Program-made: the position numbers and the translations under genes
Shown here: positions 44,991-53,722 of the stretch, piece after piece
Position numbering within the stretch: the stretch's first letter is position 1
Layout of the letters: every line of letters starts with the position of its first letter
Notes under the pieces: model-generated
Told to the model about the DNA's origin: nothing
The model's input: only the letters and a program-made list of their open reading frames with translations
The model's database searches: none
Assembly (NCBI RefSeq): GCF_013409575.1
Contig: NZ_JACCCY010000002.1
Coordinates: 932,501-996,500 of the forward strand
Source of the DNA: Macellibacteroides fermentans
GTDB lineage: Bacteria > Bacteroidota > Bacteroidia > Bacteroidales > Tannerellaceae
Length of the DNA: 64,000 nt
Direction of reading: 5' to 3'

Positions 44991-47378
44991 TTACCGGTGC
45001 TTGATGCGATCTTTTTCTTCAGCCTTTTTTGATGAATTCCAGCTATCCAGATTTCCGGTAAGATAACCTGTGATACGGCGCAGACGCAGTATGTTTTCTC
45101 CACGGCATACCGGACATTTGTCGTATATCACTCCCTTGTACCCGCATTGTTTACAGGTGTCTACCGGATGGTTGATAGAGCCGTACCCAATCTGCTGATC
45201 ATACATAACCTTTACAATCTTAAGAATGGCGGAAACATTCTTCTTCGCTTCGCCGTCCAGCTCCACGTATGTGATATGTCCCCCTCCGGTGAGGGCATGA
45301 AAAGGGGCCTCTTTCTTTATCTTTTCAAGGATAGATATTGGTTCCTTCACGTCGATATGAAATGAATTTATGTAGTAGTCGCGATCGTTCACGCCGGGGA
45401 TGATGCCGTAAACCTTCCGGTCTATCTTAGTAAAACGTCCGGATAATCCTTCGGCTGGTGTTGCCAGAACAGAATAGTTGAGTTTGTATTTATCCTTGTA
45501 TTCGTTTACCACCTGATTCATCACCTCGAGGGTTTCGTACAGGGTTTGCCATGCCTCCATGTGGCGTGCATGACCTTCGCCATAAAGAGCCACCATGGCA
45601 TTGTGACCGCCGATAAAGCCAATACCCAGAGTTCCGGTTCGAATGATATCGCCCACTTCATCGTTTGCCTGCAGCGTTGATCCTCCTTTCCAGACATCGT
45701 TGCCCATCATAAAAGGAAACTGACGGGCCAGAGCGGTGCGTTGGTATTGATAGCGATCGTACAGCTGTTCGGCAATAAGTGCACACATGCTGCGTACGGA
45801 TTCTATAAAAAGCTGTTTTGCCTCCTTGCGGATAGTGTGTTTGTCGCCGTCCGGATGTAATTCTTCTGCCTCCCGTCTTGCCTTGATTGCCAGACGAGGC
45901 ATATTTAAAGAGGTGAAGGACAGGTTCCCTCTGCCCAGCGAACTCTTTTCGCCGTGCATATTTTCGTATACCCGCGTACGGCATCCCATGGATGCCACTT
46001 CGTAACGATATCGTTTCGGATCGTCTGCTTTCCAAAGGGGATTCTGGTTAAAGGGGGTATCCAGAAAGATAAAATTAGGAAACAAAGCAACCGAGGTTGT
46101 CTTGCAGGCTTCCAGTAGCAGGTCGAAGTTAGGCGCATCAAAAGCAATCTCTCCGCTCATGGCCTTATCGAAATCGGCCATGGCCTTGTTATAATCGGCT
46201 TCGGTATAAGAAACGCCCTCTTTCACCTTAAATATCTGTATCGGGAATACCGGAACTTCTCCTTGTCCCAATCCTTCGCTTGTGGCGGCCAACAACTCCC
46301 TTATAAGCAGGCGTCCTTCGGCCGAAGTATCCGTTCCATAGTTGATGGAGCTGAAAACCACCTGGTTTCCTCCACGGGAGTGCATGGTGTTTAGGTTATG
46401 GATGAATCCCTCCATGGCCTGGTGGGTATCTTTCCGGGTGGCTTTAAGCGATCGTTCCCAGATAGCTGAAAGATTTTGAGAGGAAAGTATAATATTTTCC
46501 TGTTTCAGCATTTCCAGAATTACCTCAGATTGCTCTTCACTCCATTGAATGGACTGGATAGATCCGGTAAGCCGGTTACGCAGTTGACTCTCGTTGGAGT
46601 CTGCGTTATCCCGACTGATGTTATGAAGAAAAGAGATAAAAGTGGTAAGGTGTTTTATAAAGGTCTTGCGAACGCCTTTAGCCATAAAGAAATCGAATGC
46701 CGGAATGGATTGTCCACCGTGCTGTTCGTTCTGGTTTGTCTGAAAAATGATGGTGGCCAGTGTCGCATAGCTCTGTATCGACTGTGGGGTACGGATGGAA
46801 CCGTTCTTTGTACGGAATCCTCTTTCAAAAAGATCGTCCAGGTCGTACTGTATGCAGGTGGTTGTTTTGGTTGGATAATAATCAAGGTCGTGTATATGTA
46901 TATCGCCGTTGCGGTGTGCTCTTGCATACTTAATACCCAACAGGTATTTATTGGCATAATCTTTGGTTACCTCCGAGGCGAATGTCATCATCTGACCGGC
47001 AGGGGTGTGGGCAGACATGTTGGCATTGCTCAGATTCACATCATTTTTCTCGATAGCCACAATCCCGTCCATCACCTGTTTCATGTGTGTCTTCTTATCG
47101 CGCTCGATGGTACGCCATTCACGATAGATAATATACTTTTTGGCTACGTAAGGGTTGCGTACCATAAGTTCTTTTTCTACCAGATCCTGAATCTCTTCCA
47201 CACTGATTTGAGTGCCCACAATTGCCGAGGCTACTTTCTCGGCAACTTGATCGATGGTACTGTTTTCTTCCTGAATGCCACTCGCTCTGTATGCTTTCAG
47301 AACCGCATTCTTAATCTTGTCGATGGAAAAAGCTTCGCTCATACCATCGCGCTTGGTAATTAAAATGTTCGAATACAT
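44991..47378 (-). CDS. nrdD: anaerobic (class III) ribonucleoside-triphosphate reductase
   Basis: 795 aa from ATG 47378. The reading frame stays open for another 91 codons, but these translate the riboswitch and are rejected; MYSNILITKRDGMSEAFSIDKIKNAV is the normal start. Order: ATP-cone (about 3-95), the glycyl-radical enzyme barrel (about 110-720), a zinc site CKQCGY/CPVCRG (about 735-760) and the C-terminal RITGYL with the radical Gly at about 771. It reduces ribonucleoside triphosphates to deoxy forms without oxygen or B12. First gene of nrdD-nrdG. Confidence 0.97.
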   Translation of the reverse strand: MYSNILITKRDGMSEAFSIDKIKNAVLKAYRASGIQEENSTIDQVAEKVASAIVGTQISVEEIQDLVEKELMVRNPYVAKKYIIYREWRTIERDKKTHMKQVMDGIVAIEKNDVNLSNANMSAHTPAGQMMTFASEVTKDYANKYLLGIKYARAHRNGDIHIHDLDYYPTKTTTCIQYDLDDLFERGFRTKNGSIRTPQSIQSYATLATIIFQTNQNEQHGGQSIPAFDFFMAKGVRKTFIKHLTTFISFLHNISRDNADSNESQLRNRLTGSIQSIQWSEEQSEVILEMLKQENIILSSQNLSAIWERSLKATRKDTHQAMEGFIHNLNTMHSRGGNQVVFSSINYGTDTSAEGRLLIRELLAATSEGLGQGEVPVFPIQIFKVKEGVSYTEADYNKAMADFDKAMSGEIAFDAPNFDLLLEACKTTSVALFPNFIFLDTPFNQNPLWKADDPKRYRYEVASMGCRTRVYENMHGEKSSLGRGNLSFTSLNMPRLAIKARREAEELHPDGDKHTIRKEAKQLFIESVRSMCALIAEQLYDRYQYQRTALARQFPFMMGNDVWKGGSTLQANDEVGDIIRTGTLGIGFIGGHNAMVALYGEGHARHMEAWQTLYETLEVMNQVVNEYKDKYKLNYSVLATPAEGLSGRFTKIDRKVYGIIPGVNDRDYYINSFHIDVKEPISILEKIKKEAPFHALTGGGHITYVELDGEAKKNVSAILKIVKVMYDQQIGYGSINHPVDTCKQCGYKGVIYDKCPVCRGENILRLRRITGYLTGNLDSWNSSKKAEEKDRIKHR

Positions 47379-47406
47379 CTTGTATAACTTGTTTGAATGT
47401 TCATAC

Positions 47407-47423
47407 CCCTGATCCTCGCAGGG
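47407..47423 (-). promoter_or_regulatory. possible expression-platform hairpin before nrdD
   Basis: CCCTG (47407-47411) and CAGGG (47419-47423) pair with a 7-nt loop, between the riboswitch aptamer and the nrdD start codon. Without a T-tract it would act on translation rather than on termination. Confidence 0.35.
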
Positions 47424-47431
47424 TGTAACAA

Positions 47432-47624
47432 TGCGTGCAAAGGCAGGTCTTCTGACTCGCTTCCTCCGGACGCCTTCCCGTTTTTTAGGTTCTTTTGAAA
47501 CCCGAACAGTGGCAAAGAAATGTCCGTACGTTTTAATGAAGCTCACAGCAGCGGGACTGTTCGGGATTTTCACCCGATTCCCTATTAATCCCTTTCTCCG
47601 GATGGAGAGAGAGAACCATTGCGA
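47432..47624 (-). promoter_or_regulatory. cobalamin riboswitch controlling nrdDG
   Basis: On the minus strand the conserved parts of the B12 aptamer occur in order: GGGAATCGGGTGAAAATCCC, CAGTCCCGCTGCTGTGA, GCCACTGTTCGGG, GGGAAGGCG and, at the 3' side, GAGTCAGAAGACCTGCC (about 47443-47459). It lies directly behind a consensus promoter and before nrdD. Riboswitches of this type normally shut off expression when adenosyl- or related cobalamin is bound. The logic would be to switch off the B12-independent reductase when B12 is available. A class II reductase is not in this window. Confidence 0.93.
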
Positions 47625-47627
47625 CAA

Positions 47628-47660
47628 CAAAGATAAATGAATACTTTTCAAAAAGGCAAA
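47628..47660 (-). promoter_or_regulatory. promoter of the riboswitch-nrdDG transcript
   Basis: Minus strand TTTG (47657-47660), a 21-nt spacer and TATCTTTG (47628-47635). Transcription should start near 47624, giving a leader of about 245 nt that holds the riboswitch. Confidence 0.7.
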
Positions 47661-47744
47661 AAAATACCCAACTATCTCTCGTCGTTTTGTGAAAAATGAA
47701 ACAACGAGCAGCTAGTTGAGTCTTTCTTTATTGTACGATAGGTG

Positions 47745-48395
47745 TTACAGCTTAGCCCCGTAAGCCAGATCGCCCGCATCGCCCAATCCGGGGATGATGT
47801 AGGAGTGATCGTCCAGTCCTTCGTCCAGTGCCGCAATCCAGATGGTACAGTTTTCCGGCATTTTTTTCTTAAGATATTCCAGAGCAGGCTTACTGCAGAT
47901 GATGGAAGCTACGTGTACATGTGCAGGAGCTCCTTTGGTAAGCAGTGCTTCGTAAGCCAGTTCCATGGAGCTGCCTGTTGCCAGCATAGGATCTGTCACG
48001 ATAAGCGTTTTTCCTGTGATAGATGGAGAAGCAATGTATTCGATATGGATATCGAAATTAAGCCTGTCTTTGTATTTACGGTAGGCAGATACAAAAGCAT
48101 TTTCGGCATTGTCTAAATAACTTAAGAACCCGTGGTGAAATGGAAGTCCGGCACGAAGGATGGTGCTTATTACCACTTGGTTGTCTGGAGTGTTCATTGG
48201 AGCGATTCCCAATGGAGTAGGGATGTTCTTTTCGCTGTAAGCGAAATCTTTACTGATTTCGTAAGCCATGATTTCGCCGATTCTTTCAATATTACGACGA
48301 AAACGAAGGCTGTCATGCTGGATATTCACGTCCCGCAACTCGGCAACAAACCGGTTTAATACGGTGTTGGATTCTCCAAGATTCACTATTTTCAT
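47745..48395 (-). CDS. upp: uracil phosphoribosyltransferase
   Basis: 216 aa of the type I phosphoribosyltransferase fold. It converts uracil and PRPP to UMP in pyrimidine salvage. The PRPP-binding loop reads LIVTDPMLATGSSMELA (about 130-146) and the uracil-binding C-terminus includes CTIWIAALDEGLDDHSYIIPGLGDAGDLAYG. A minus-strand -7 box TACATTTG (48432-48439) lies about 40 bp before the start. No clear operon partner; nrdD follows downstream after 90 bp with its own promoter. Confidence 0.96.
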   Translation of the reverse strand: MKIVNLGESNTVLNRFVAELRDVNIQHDSLRFRRNIERIGEIMAYEISKDFAYSEKNIPTPLGIAPMNTPDNQVVISTILRAGLPFHHGFLSYLDNAENAFVSAYRKYKDRLNFDIHIEYIASPSITGKTLIVTDPMLATGSSMELAYEALLTKGAPAHVHVASIICSKPALEYLKKKMPENCTIWIAALDEGLDDHSYIIPGLGDAGDLAYGAKL

Positions 48396-48450
48396 TCGGA
48401 TGTATAACTTTGTTTATTAAAATTCCGAACGCAAATGTACAAATAAAATG

Positions 48451-48490
48451 GAAATAGAGAATAACGTCTGTTAAAGTTACTCTCTATTTC
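48451..48490 (-). terminator. terminator of the PDZ/DUF4136 gene
   Basis: GAAATAGAGA (48451-48460) and TCTCTATTTC (48481-48490) are exact complements with a 20-nt loop. On the minus strand it is followed by CATTTTATTTG. It overlaps the region just upstream of the upp -7 box. Confidence 0.65.
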
Positions 48491-48514
48491 TTTATTTATT
48501 AACGATAAATTGAT

Positions 48515-49954
48515 TTAGTTTACATATACAGATGTCTCTGTTCGTACGGTTGGACGGATGGAAATCTCCTCTTTATCCTTACCTCTTTTAATAAGGAATG
48601 TAGTTACATTGGTGCCAACCGGATTTACGTAGGGGGTGAAATTATACAGATAGGAGAACCCTGTTATATTGGATGGGTTCTTGAAGAAGTCGGCTATCTT
48701 GGGATAATTCATCACATTCCAATACATACAACGGCTAAATCCGTTCGCATCCGTAAATTGAGTGGCCGGATCGCGTAAATCCATTGTGAGGGTTATGAAT
48801 TGCTTGTATGCAGAGGTAAACTCATCCGATGAATAATTCATTTTCTGATTACCGATGCGTTCTATCACATCGCCGGCCTTTATTCCTGCAGCTTCAGCTG
48901 GTGAGCCTGGCTCAACCTCCGCAATACGTTCCAAACGGTTTATGTCGTAGCTTATTCCGGTGTAGTTGTAATTCTTTACATCTACTTTTACAGGAACATT
49001 CCGTGTATATTTTACAAAAGGATACTGCAGGCACATTAAAGGAATATGGATGGCTGCATAATCATCCAGCCGATATGACTCCGTAAGAAGTTCATTGGAT
49101 TCGCATTCCCACACAACCTGGCCGTGCAACACTTTCTGATCGATGAATCTGAATCCGAATTGAAGCAGGTAAGGAGCTTTCGATTCGACCGACCCTACTG
49201 ATAGGAAAGGTAATTCAATCATCTTGCCGGATGCTGCAAAATAACGGAATGTTTTTTCCGCTGGTTGAGCACCGTTAGTTACAGCTCCTGTGTAATTGGG
49301 ATTTTTATCGAAGAAATAATAGGTCTGAATAAGCAGGTCAGGGTTGGACGCATTGTAAGTCAGCCCCTTTTTCACAAGTTCTTTTTCAATACGCTGGTTG
49401 ATGAAGTTCTCTAATTTGCTGTTGTTTTCGTCAATGGGAGCAAAGCCAAACGTCTTATACGTATCGAACGAAATTTCTTCGCGGGTGGTGGTTGTCTTGA
49501 AAGGACATATAAATTCCCTTTCCGAAGTGCTTTCCAGACTATACATATTGAAGGCAAGAGCAAGCTGGTCTTCCGTAATTGCCTGACTCAATTTGCAGTC
49601 TTTATGGATCATCAGTTGTTTTCCTTCACTCGACAGGTTACGTACTGTAAGGATAATTTCGTCTTTTGTTTCATTGTTTAACAGCTGACTAATCTCCATA
49701 GCAGTTAATTCATTTACCGGAATACCATCCACCGATTCAATAATGTCATTCAACTTCAGTCCCGACGACTCTGCAGACGAGTAGGGAACAATTCCCGTAA
49801 TCACCGGTTTGTTTAATCCCCAGTGGATACTGTTGCTAAGTGCATATGTAAAACCAGGACGGCATACTATATTACTTTTCTTTTGAGCTGTGACTGTAAC
49901 AACAGTCAGAAGCAACAGCAGGGATAACAATGTTTTATTAATCATACTCAACAT
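48515..49954 (-). CDS. exported PDZ and DUF4136-like domain protein
   Basis: 479 aa from ATG 49954 (or 476 from 49945), which gives a clean signal peptide (MLSMINKTLLSLLLLLTVVTVTAQ); the frame runs 38 codons further up without good codons. An N-terminal PDZ domain (about 35-105, GIVPYSSAESSGLKLNDIIESVDG) is followed by a DUF4136-like middle (about 145-310, SFDTYKTFGFAP) and a second PDZ domain (about 335-420, AEVEPGSPAEAAGIKAGDVIERIG). No protease domain is visible. Possibly a periplasmic scaffold or a lipoprotein-associated factor; function unknown. Single gene. Confidence 0.8.
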   Translation of the reverse strand: MLSMINKTLLSLLLLLTVVTVTAQKKSNIVCRPGFTYALSNSIHWGLNKPVITGIVPYSSAESSGLKLNDIIESVDGIPVNELTAMEISQLLNNETKDEIILTVRNLSSEGKQLMIHKDCKLSQAITEDQLALAFNMYSLESTSEREFICPFKTTTTREEISFDTYKTFGFAPIDENNSKLENFINQRIEKELVKKGLTYNASNPDLLIQTYYFFDKNPNYTGAVTNGAQPAEKTFRYFAASGKMIELPFLSVGSVESKAPYLLQFGFRFIDQKVLHGQVVWECESNELLTESYRLDDYAAIHIPLMCLQYPFVKYTRNVPVKVDVKNYNYTGISYDINRLERIAEVEPGSPAEAAGIKAGDVIERIGNQKMNYSSDEFTSAYKQFITLTMDLRDPATQFTDANGFSRCMYWNVMNYPKIADFFKNPSNITGFSYLYNFTPYVNPVGTNVTTFLIKRGKDKEEISIRPTVRTETSVYVN

Positions 49955-50158
49955 GTTTGTATACTTGTTACATAAGTAATTGGTAAATAATAAGCAAAGG
50001 TAAAGAAAAATAAGCAGAAGCGGAATACTTGGCAGCATATTTGCTGTTATTCTATGGAGAGATGACAAAAATAAGGATGTGCTACATGCGTTGTTGCAGC
50101 ATGCTTATTTCTGTATGTTATTGTATTACAGATAATAATAAAAAACAAGAGATAGATT

Positions 50159-50743
50159 ATGATGGGAAAAAGTGCGCAGAAGAATAATCAAAATCCTGAA
50201 AACGATCCAATCGTGACAGATCAGGAGGCGACAAATGTGCAGAATGAACAGGTAAATGAGTCAGCCGAAACTTCAACGGCAGACAATCTGACAGTTCAAA
50301 TGGTCGAATTGCAAAAGAAGTACGATGAACTTAACGATACTCATTTACGTTTGATGGCCGAATACGATAACTATCGTAAACGTACGTTACGGGAGAAAGC
50401 CGATTTAATTAAGACCGGAGGTGAATCTGCCCTGGTTAATCTGCTTCCTGTGGTTGATGATATGGAACGTGCCGTAAAGAATGCGCGTGTATCAGAGGAT
50501 ATGACTGCCGTAGTAGAAGGTGTAGAATTGATTTACAACAAATTTATCTCTTATCTGGCTCAGCAGGGTGTTAAACCCATCGAGACAGAGATGAAAGATT
50601 TCGATACGGACCATTTCGAAGCAATTGCAACCATTCCTGCTCCGGCCGAAGAGTTGAAAGGCAAAGTGATTGATTGCGTACAGACAGGTTATGTGCTGTT
50701 CGATAAAGTGATTCGTCACGCCAAAGTAGTAGTAGGAGAATAA
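50159..50743 (+). CDS. grpE: nucleotide exchange factor GrpE
   Basis: 194 aa. An acidic, Gln/Asn-rich N-terminal tail (about 1-45), a long coiled coil (about 46-95, including [25 protein letters not shown]) and the C-terminal beta domain (about 135-190, ending [16 protein letters not shown]). It releases ADP from DnaK. Two adjacent ATGs (50159, 50162) give the same protein apart from one Met. dnaJ follows 16 bp downstream; dnaK is elsewhere. Confidence 0.96.
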   Translation: MMGKSAQKNNQNPENDPIVTDQEATNVQNEQVNESAETSTADNLTVQMVELQKKYDELNDTHLRLMAEYDNYRKRTLREKADLIKTGGESALVNLLPVVDDMERAVKNARVSEDMTAVVEGVELIYNKFISYLAQQGVKPIETEMKDFDTDHFEAIATIPAPAEELKGKVIDCVQTGYVLFDKVIRHAKVVVGE

Positions 50744-50759
50744 GCTAATAACAACAAAG

Positions 50760-51917
50760 ATGGCTAAAAGAGATTATTATGAAGTGCTGGGCCTGGAAAA
50801 GAATGCCTCAGCAGATGATATAAAAAAGGCTTACCGGAAAAAGGCGATTCAGTTTCACCCCGATAAGAATCCCGGAGATAAGCAGGCGGAAGAAAACTTT
50901 AAAGAGGCTGCCGAGGCTTACGACGTACTAAGCGATCCACAAAAACGTCAGCGTTATGATCAGTTTGGTCATGCGGGAATGGGTGGTGCTGCTTCAGGTG
51001 GTGGTTTTGGAGGTGGTATGTCCATGGATGATATCTTTTCTCAATTTGGCGACATCTTTGGTGGTCATTTCGGAGGATTCGGTGGCTTTGGTGGATTCAG
51101 CGGCGGAAGTCGGGGTGGTCGCAGGGTTAACCGTGGATCTGATCTCCGCGTAAAGGTGAAACTTACCTTGAAAGATATCGCCAACGGTGTTGAAAAGAAG
51201 ATAAAGGTCAAGAAGTACGTAGCATGTTCCAAATGTAACGGAAGCGGAGCAGAGGATGATCACAGTAAATCTACCTGTTCAACCTGTAACGGCAGCGGAG
51301 TAGTTACCCGTATTACAAATACGATCCTGGGACAAATGCAGACTCAGTCTGCTTGCCCTACCTGCGGTGGTGAAGGAAAGATAATCACCCACAAGTGTTC
51401 GGCCTGTGCCGGCGAAGGAATTGTAAGAGACGAAGAGGTTATTACAATCAATATTCCGGCTGGTGTGGCAGAAGGTATGCAACTTTCTATGAGTGGAAAG
51501 GGTAATGCGGCGCGCAGAGGCGGCATCAACGGCGACTTGTTGATTTTAGTGGAGGAAGAGCCACATCCTGAATTGATCCGCGACGAAAACGATTTGTTAT
51601 ATAACCTGTTGCTGAGCTTCCCTCAGGCGGCATTGGGCGATACTGTCGAAGTACCTACCATAGACGGCAAGGCGAAGGTTAAGATTGATCCGGGTACACA
51701 ACCTGGTAAAGTGTTACGTTTGCGTAATAAGGGACTTCCTTCGGTAAATAGCTACGGTACGGGCGATTTATTGGTGAATGTGAGCGTCTATATTCCTGAA
51801 ACATTATCGTCTGCAGAGAAAGAAACACTTACTAAACTGAAGGACGAGGCTAATTTCCAGCCTAAGAAATCGGTAAAGGACAAGATCTTCAGTAAATTCA
51901 GAAATTTATTTGATTAA
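50760..51917 (+). CDS. dnaJ: chaperone DnaJ (Hsp40)
   Basis: 385 aa with the full class I layout: J-domain (1-70) with HPD at 33-35, Gly/Phe-rich linker (about 75-120), zinc-finger domain with four CxxCxGxG-type repeats ([32 protein letters not shown], about 155-220) and the C-terminal substrate-binding domains. It delivers unfolded proteins to DnaK and stimulates its ATPase. Operon with grpE, ending at a strong terminator. Confidence 0.98.
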   Translation: MAKRDYYEVLGLEKNASADDIKKAYRKKAIQFHPDKNPGDKQAEENFKEAAEAYDVLSDPQKRQRYDQFGHAGMGGAASGGGFGGGMSMDDIFSQFGDIFGGHFGGFGGFGGFSGGSRGGRRVNRGSDLRVKVKLTLKDIANGVEKKIKVKKYVACSKCNGSGAEDDHSKSTCSTCNGSGVVTRITNTILGQMQTQSACPTCGGEGKIITHKCSACAGEGIVRDEEVITINIPAGVAEGMQLSMSGKGNAARRGGINGDLLILVEEEPHPELIRDENDLLYNLLLSFPQAALGDTVEVPTIDGKAKVKIDPGTQPGKVLRLRNKGLPSVNSYGTGDLLVNVSVYIPETLSSAEKETLTKLKDEANFQPKKSVKDKIFSKFRNLFD

Positions 51918-51940
51918 TACTGTACTCTTATTATTTTTTA

Positions 51941-51977
51941 AAACGCCCTGTTGAATTTATTACAACAGGGCGTTTTT
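51941..51977 (+). terminator. terminator of grpE-dnaJ
   Basis: AAACGCCCTGTTG (51941-51953) and CAACAGGGCGTTT (51963-51975) are exact complements, followed by T residues. Confidence 0.9.
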
Positions 51978-52052
51978 TTATGCTTTCGAGTTAAAGGAAG
52001 TTAAATATTAAATAAAGCAAGTAAAATATTATGCTGCAAAACATAAAATGCA

Positions 52053-52137
52053 TATATTTGCACTGTGTTTTTCATGGTATTAGATTTAAGGTTAACAATG
52101 AAGATTGGTTGTCGGGATGACAACCTTTTCTTTTTTA
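52053..52137 (+). ncRNA. short leader or sRNA element, copy 1
   Basis: A -7 box TATATTTG (52053-52060) is followed by an RNA of about 72 nt: a TTTTTCAT stretch, the core TTAGATTTAAGGTTAACAA (52080-52098) and a terminator hairpin GGTTGTCGGGATGACAACC (52107-52125) with a T-rich tail. The core and the inner part of the hairpin recur, in the opposite orientation, at 54810-54900. It may be a small RNA, or an attenuated leader of the FHA gene 150 bp downstream. I recall a Bacteroidales-1 RNA class defined by a promoter at one end and a terminator at the other, but could not compare the sequences. Confidence 0.7.
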
Positions 52138-52158
52138 TGCACATTCGCTTTAAATGAC

Positions 52159-52166
52159 TACCTTTG
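52159..52166 (+). promoter_or_regulatory. -7 element before the FHA gene
   Basis: TACCTTTG, giving a transcript that starts near 52170 and first meets a 45-codon open frame (52196-52333) overlapping the FHA start. Confidence 0.5.
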
Positions 52167-52195
52167 CAGTAATTTAGAAACATTCCCACAGTATT

Positions 52196-52333
52196 ATGAA
52201 GCGCGTATCTGAACAAAAGGCTTCGCTTACCGCGAAACAAAAGTTTTACTGCGAGTTTTGTACTTCCTATAAAAATAAGTATTTGTATGAAAAAAGTATT
52301 TTGTCCGAAATGCGACAATCTCACAACATTTGA
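52196..52333 (+). CDS. possible 45-aa upstream ORF overlapping the FHA gene
   Basis: ATG at 52196 opens a 45-codon frame with a YCEFC motif, ending at 52333 and overlapping the FHA gene start (52287) by 47 bp in another frame. It is the first ATG behind the TACCTTTG promoter. Whether it is translated is unknown; it could lower or couple FHA translation. Confidence 0.3.
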   Translation: MKRVSEQKASLTAKQKFYCEFCTSYKNKYLYEKSILSEMRQSHNI

Positions 52334-52835
52334 TGAAACAAAGTATCCGGTTGGAAAACCGATTGCACTGGTTTGTGCACAATGCGGATCTCAGTTTAAT
52401 GTTAAGTTAGGTAAGAAAAAGGTTCAAGCTCCTTCCGGAAGTGAGAGGCAGCTGGTTGAACAAGATTTCTCCAATGGCTATATTAGTGTGATTGCCAACT
52501 TTTTCGGAGACAAACAAGAATTCGGATTACAACTGGGCGATAATGTAATAGGACGAAGAAACAGAGATACGGATGGCGTGGATATTGCCATCATTAATAC
52601 CGACCCAAGTATGGGCAGAAAACATTGTGTAATCAATGTAAAGAAAAATGCAGCTGGCAAGCTGATATATACGCTTCGCGATTTTCCCAGTTTAACAGGT
52701 ACATTCTTAAATAATGTCTGTCTGGGGAAAAAAGAACAGGTGGTTTTGAATCATGGGGCGGTTATTACCTTAGGAGCAACGACCTTTATTCTTCATTATC
52801 CTGAGGGTCAGGAAGAAGAAGAGATGATGTATTAA
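52287..52835 (+). CDS. zinc-ribbon and FHA domain protein
   Basis: 182 aa. The N-terminus has a zinc ribbon of two CxxC knuckles (CPKCD at 6-9 and CAQCG at about 31-34), like MJ0042-type finger proteins. The FHA domain covers about 80-170: VIGRRNRDTDGVDIAIINTDPSMGRKHCVINV contains the phosphothreonine-binding Arg/Ser/His set, then FLNNVCLGKKEQVVLNHGAVITLG. It should bind phosphothreonine peptides, pointing to Ser/Thr phosphorylation signalling; no kinase is in this window. The stop codon lies inside a perfect 26-bp palindrome that also acts as terminator. Confidence 0.88.
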   Translation: MKKVFCPKCDNLTTFDETKYPVGKPIALVCAQCGSQFNVKLGKKKVQAPSGSERQLVEQDFSNGYISVIANFFGDKQEFGLQLGDNVIGRRNRDTDGVDIAIINTDPSMGRKHCVINVKKNAAGKLIYTLRDFPSLTGTFLNNVCLGKKEQVVLNHGAVITLGATTFILHYPEGQEEEEMMY

Positions 52836-52858
52836 TACATCATCTCTCGTTTTTTTTA
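52821..52858. terminator. terminator containing the FHA stop codon
   Basis: A perfect 26-bp palindrome (arms 52821-52833 and 52834-52846) followed by CGTTTTTTTT. The FHA stop codon TAA (52833-52835) sits at its centre. It also separates the convergent TPR gene. Confidence 0.75.
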
Positions 52859-52874
52859 TAGAAAAGAAGGAATT

Positions 52875-53603
52875 TTATAGAACGGCCTTAACCTGATCCA
52901 ATACTTTCTTGGCAGCTTCTCTTTCGGGCGAAATTTGCAATGCCTGTTCCAGGTATTCGCTCGCTTTCTTAAAGTCTTCGTCCGCTACAGCTTTTTGTTT
53001 GTCGTATTCGGCACGGTCTGTCGTTGCCAGCGGAGTTGCTTTTTGCATCAATTTAGCTCCATTGTTAAACATCATTACTCCCAGACTGTACAAAGCATCT
53101 GTTTTGTACTTCTTGTCGGTAATGCTTAGAATACTTTTATAAGCCTCTTCTGCTTTGGCCTGATCGCCAGCCTGCTGAAATTTTTGTCCCTCTTTCAAGT
53201 AGTGAATAGCATACAGCTTTTCCAGATTGTTATCGCCCGGAACCACTTTAAGTCCTGCTTCAATGGTTGTAAGCATCTCGGCAGTTTTACCCATATTTCG
53301 CAATGCTTGTGCTTTTCCTGCATACGACATTGGTAGTTGATAATTGTTTTTGATGGAGATATCAAAATACTTCACAGCACCTGCATAATTTTTGCTGTTC
53401 AAACCGGAAAGTCCGCAGTTAAATACAGTTACCGAATCCTGGTTGTTGTTTGTCTTCAGGTACTGGTCGTACTTAGTAAACGCAACAGTGTAATTTTTTG
53501 CTTTTAAAGCCTCATCTCCTTCACTCTTTACTTTGTTTGCATCCTGTGCAAACACACCGCTAACACATAGGCTTAATGCCATCAGTAGAATCTGTTTTTT
53601 CAT
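52875..53603 (-). CDS. exported tetratricopeptide-repeat protein
   Basis: 242 aa with a signal peptide (about 1-19, ending VFAQ). At least four TPR-like helix pairs: SEGDEALKAKNYTVAFTKYDQYL, NCGLSGLNSKNYAGAVKYFDISI, YLKEGQKFQQAGDQAKAEEAYKSIL and SEYLEQALQISPERE. Presumably a periplasmic protein-protein adaptor; no enzymatic motif is visible. A minus-strand -7 box TATATTTG (53685-53692) lies about 80 bp upstream. Convergent with the FHA gene. Confidence 0.88.
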   Translation of the reverse strand: MKKQILLMALSLCVSGVFAQDANKVKSEGDEALKAKNYTVAFTKYDQYLKTNNNQDSVTVFNCGLSGLNSKNYAGAVKYFDISIKNNYQLPMSYAGKAQALRNMGKTAEMLTTIEAGLKVVPGDNNLEKLYAIHYLKEGQKFQQAGDQAKAEEAYKSILSITDKKYKTDALYSLGVMMFNNGAKLMQKATPLATTDRAEYDKQKAVADEDFKKASEYLEQALQISPEREAAKKVLDQVKAVL

Positions 53604-53722
53604 GTCGATTTATATATAATTAGTAATTGCACATGAAAAGTACGCAACTTATCGTTTAAACGAAAATTTATTCATATATTTTAACAAATATAAAGATAAC
53701 TTTTAGTCAAGGAATTCCACTT

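Noticed and set aside
44990-45103. Longer start for nrdG
   Set aside because: It would overlap nrdD by over 100 bp; the start at 44989 directly behind the nrdD stop gives the normal NrdG N-terminus.
46476-47363. 295-codon open frame on the plus strand
   Set aside because: Shadow frame opposite nrdD.
47379-47651. N-terminal extension of nrdD to 886 codons
   Set aside because: The extra 91 codons translate the cobalamin riboswitch and part of the promoter; the usual NrdD start is at 47378.
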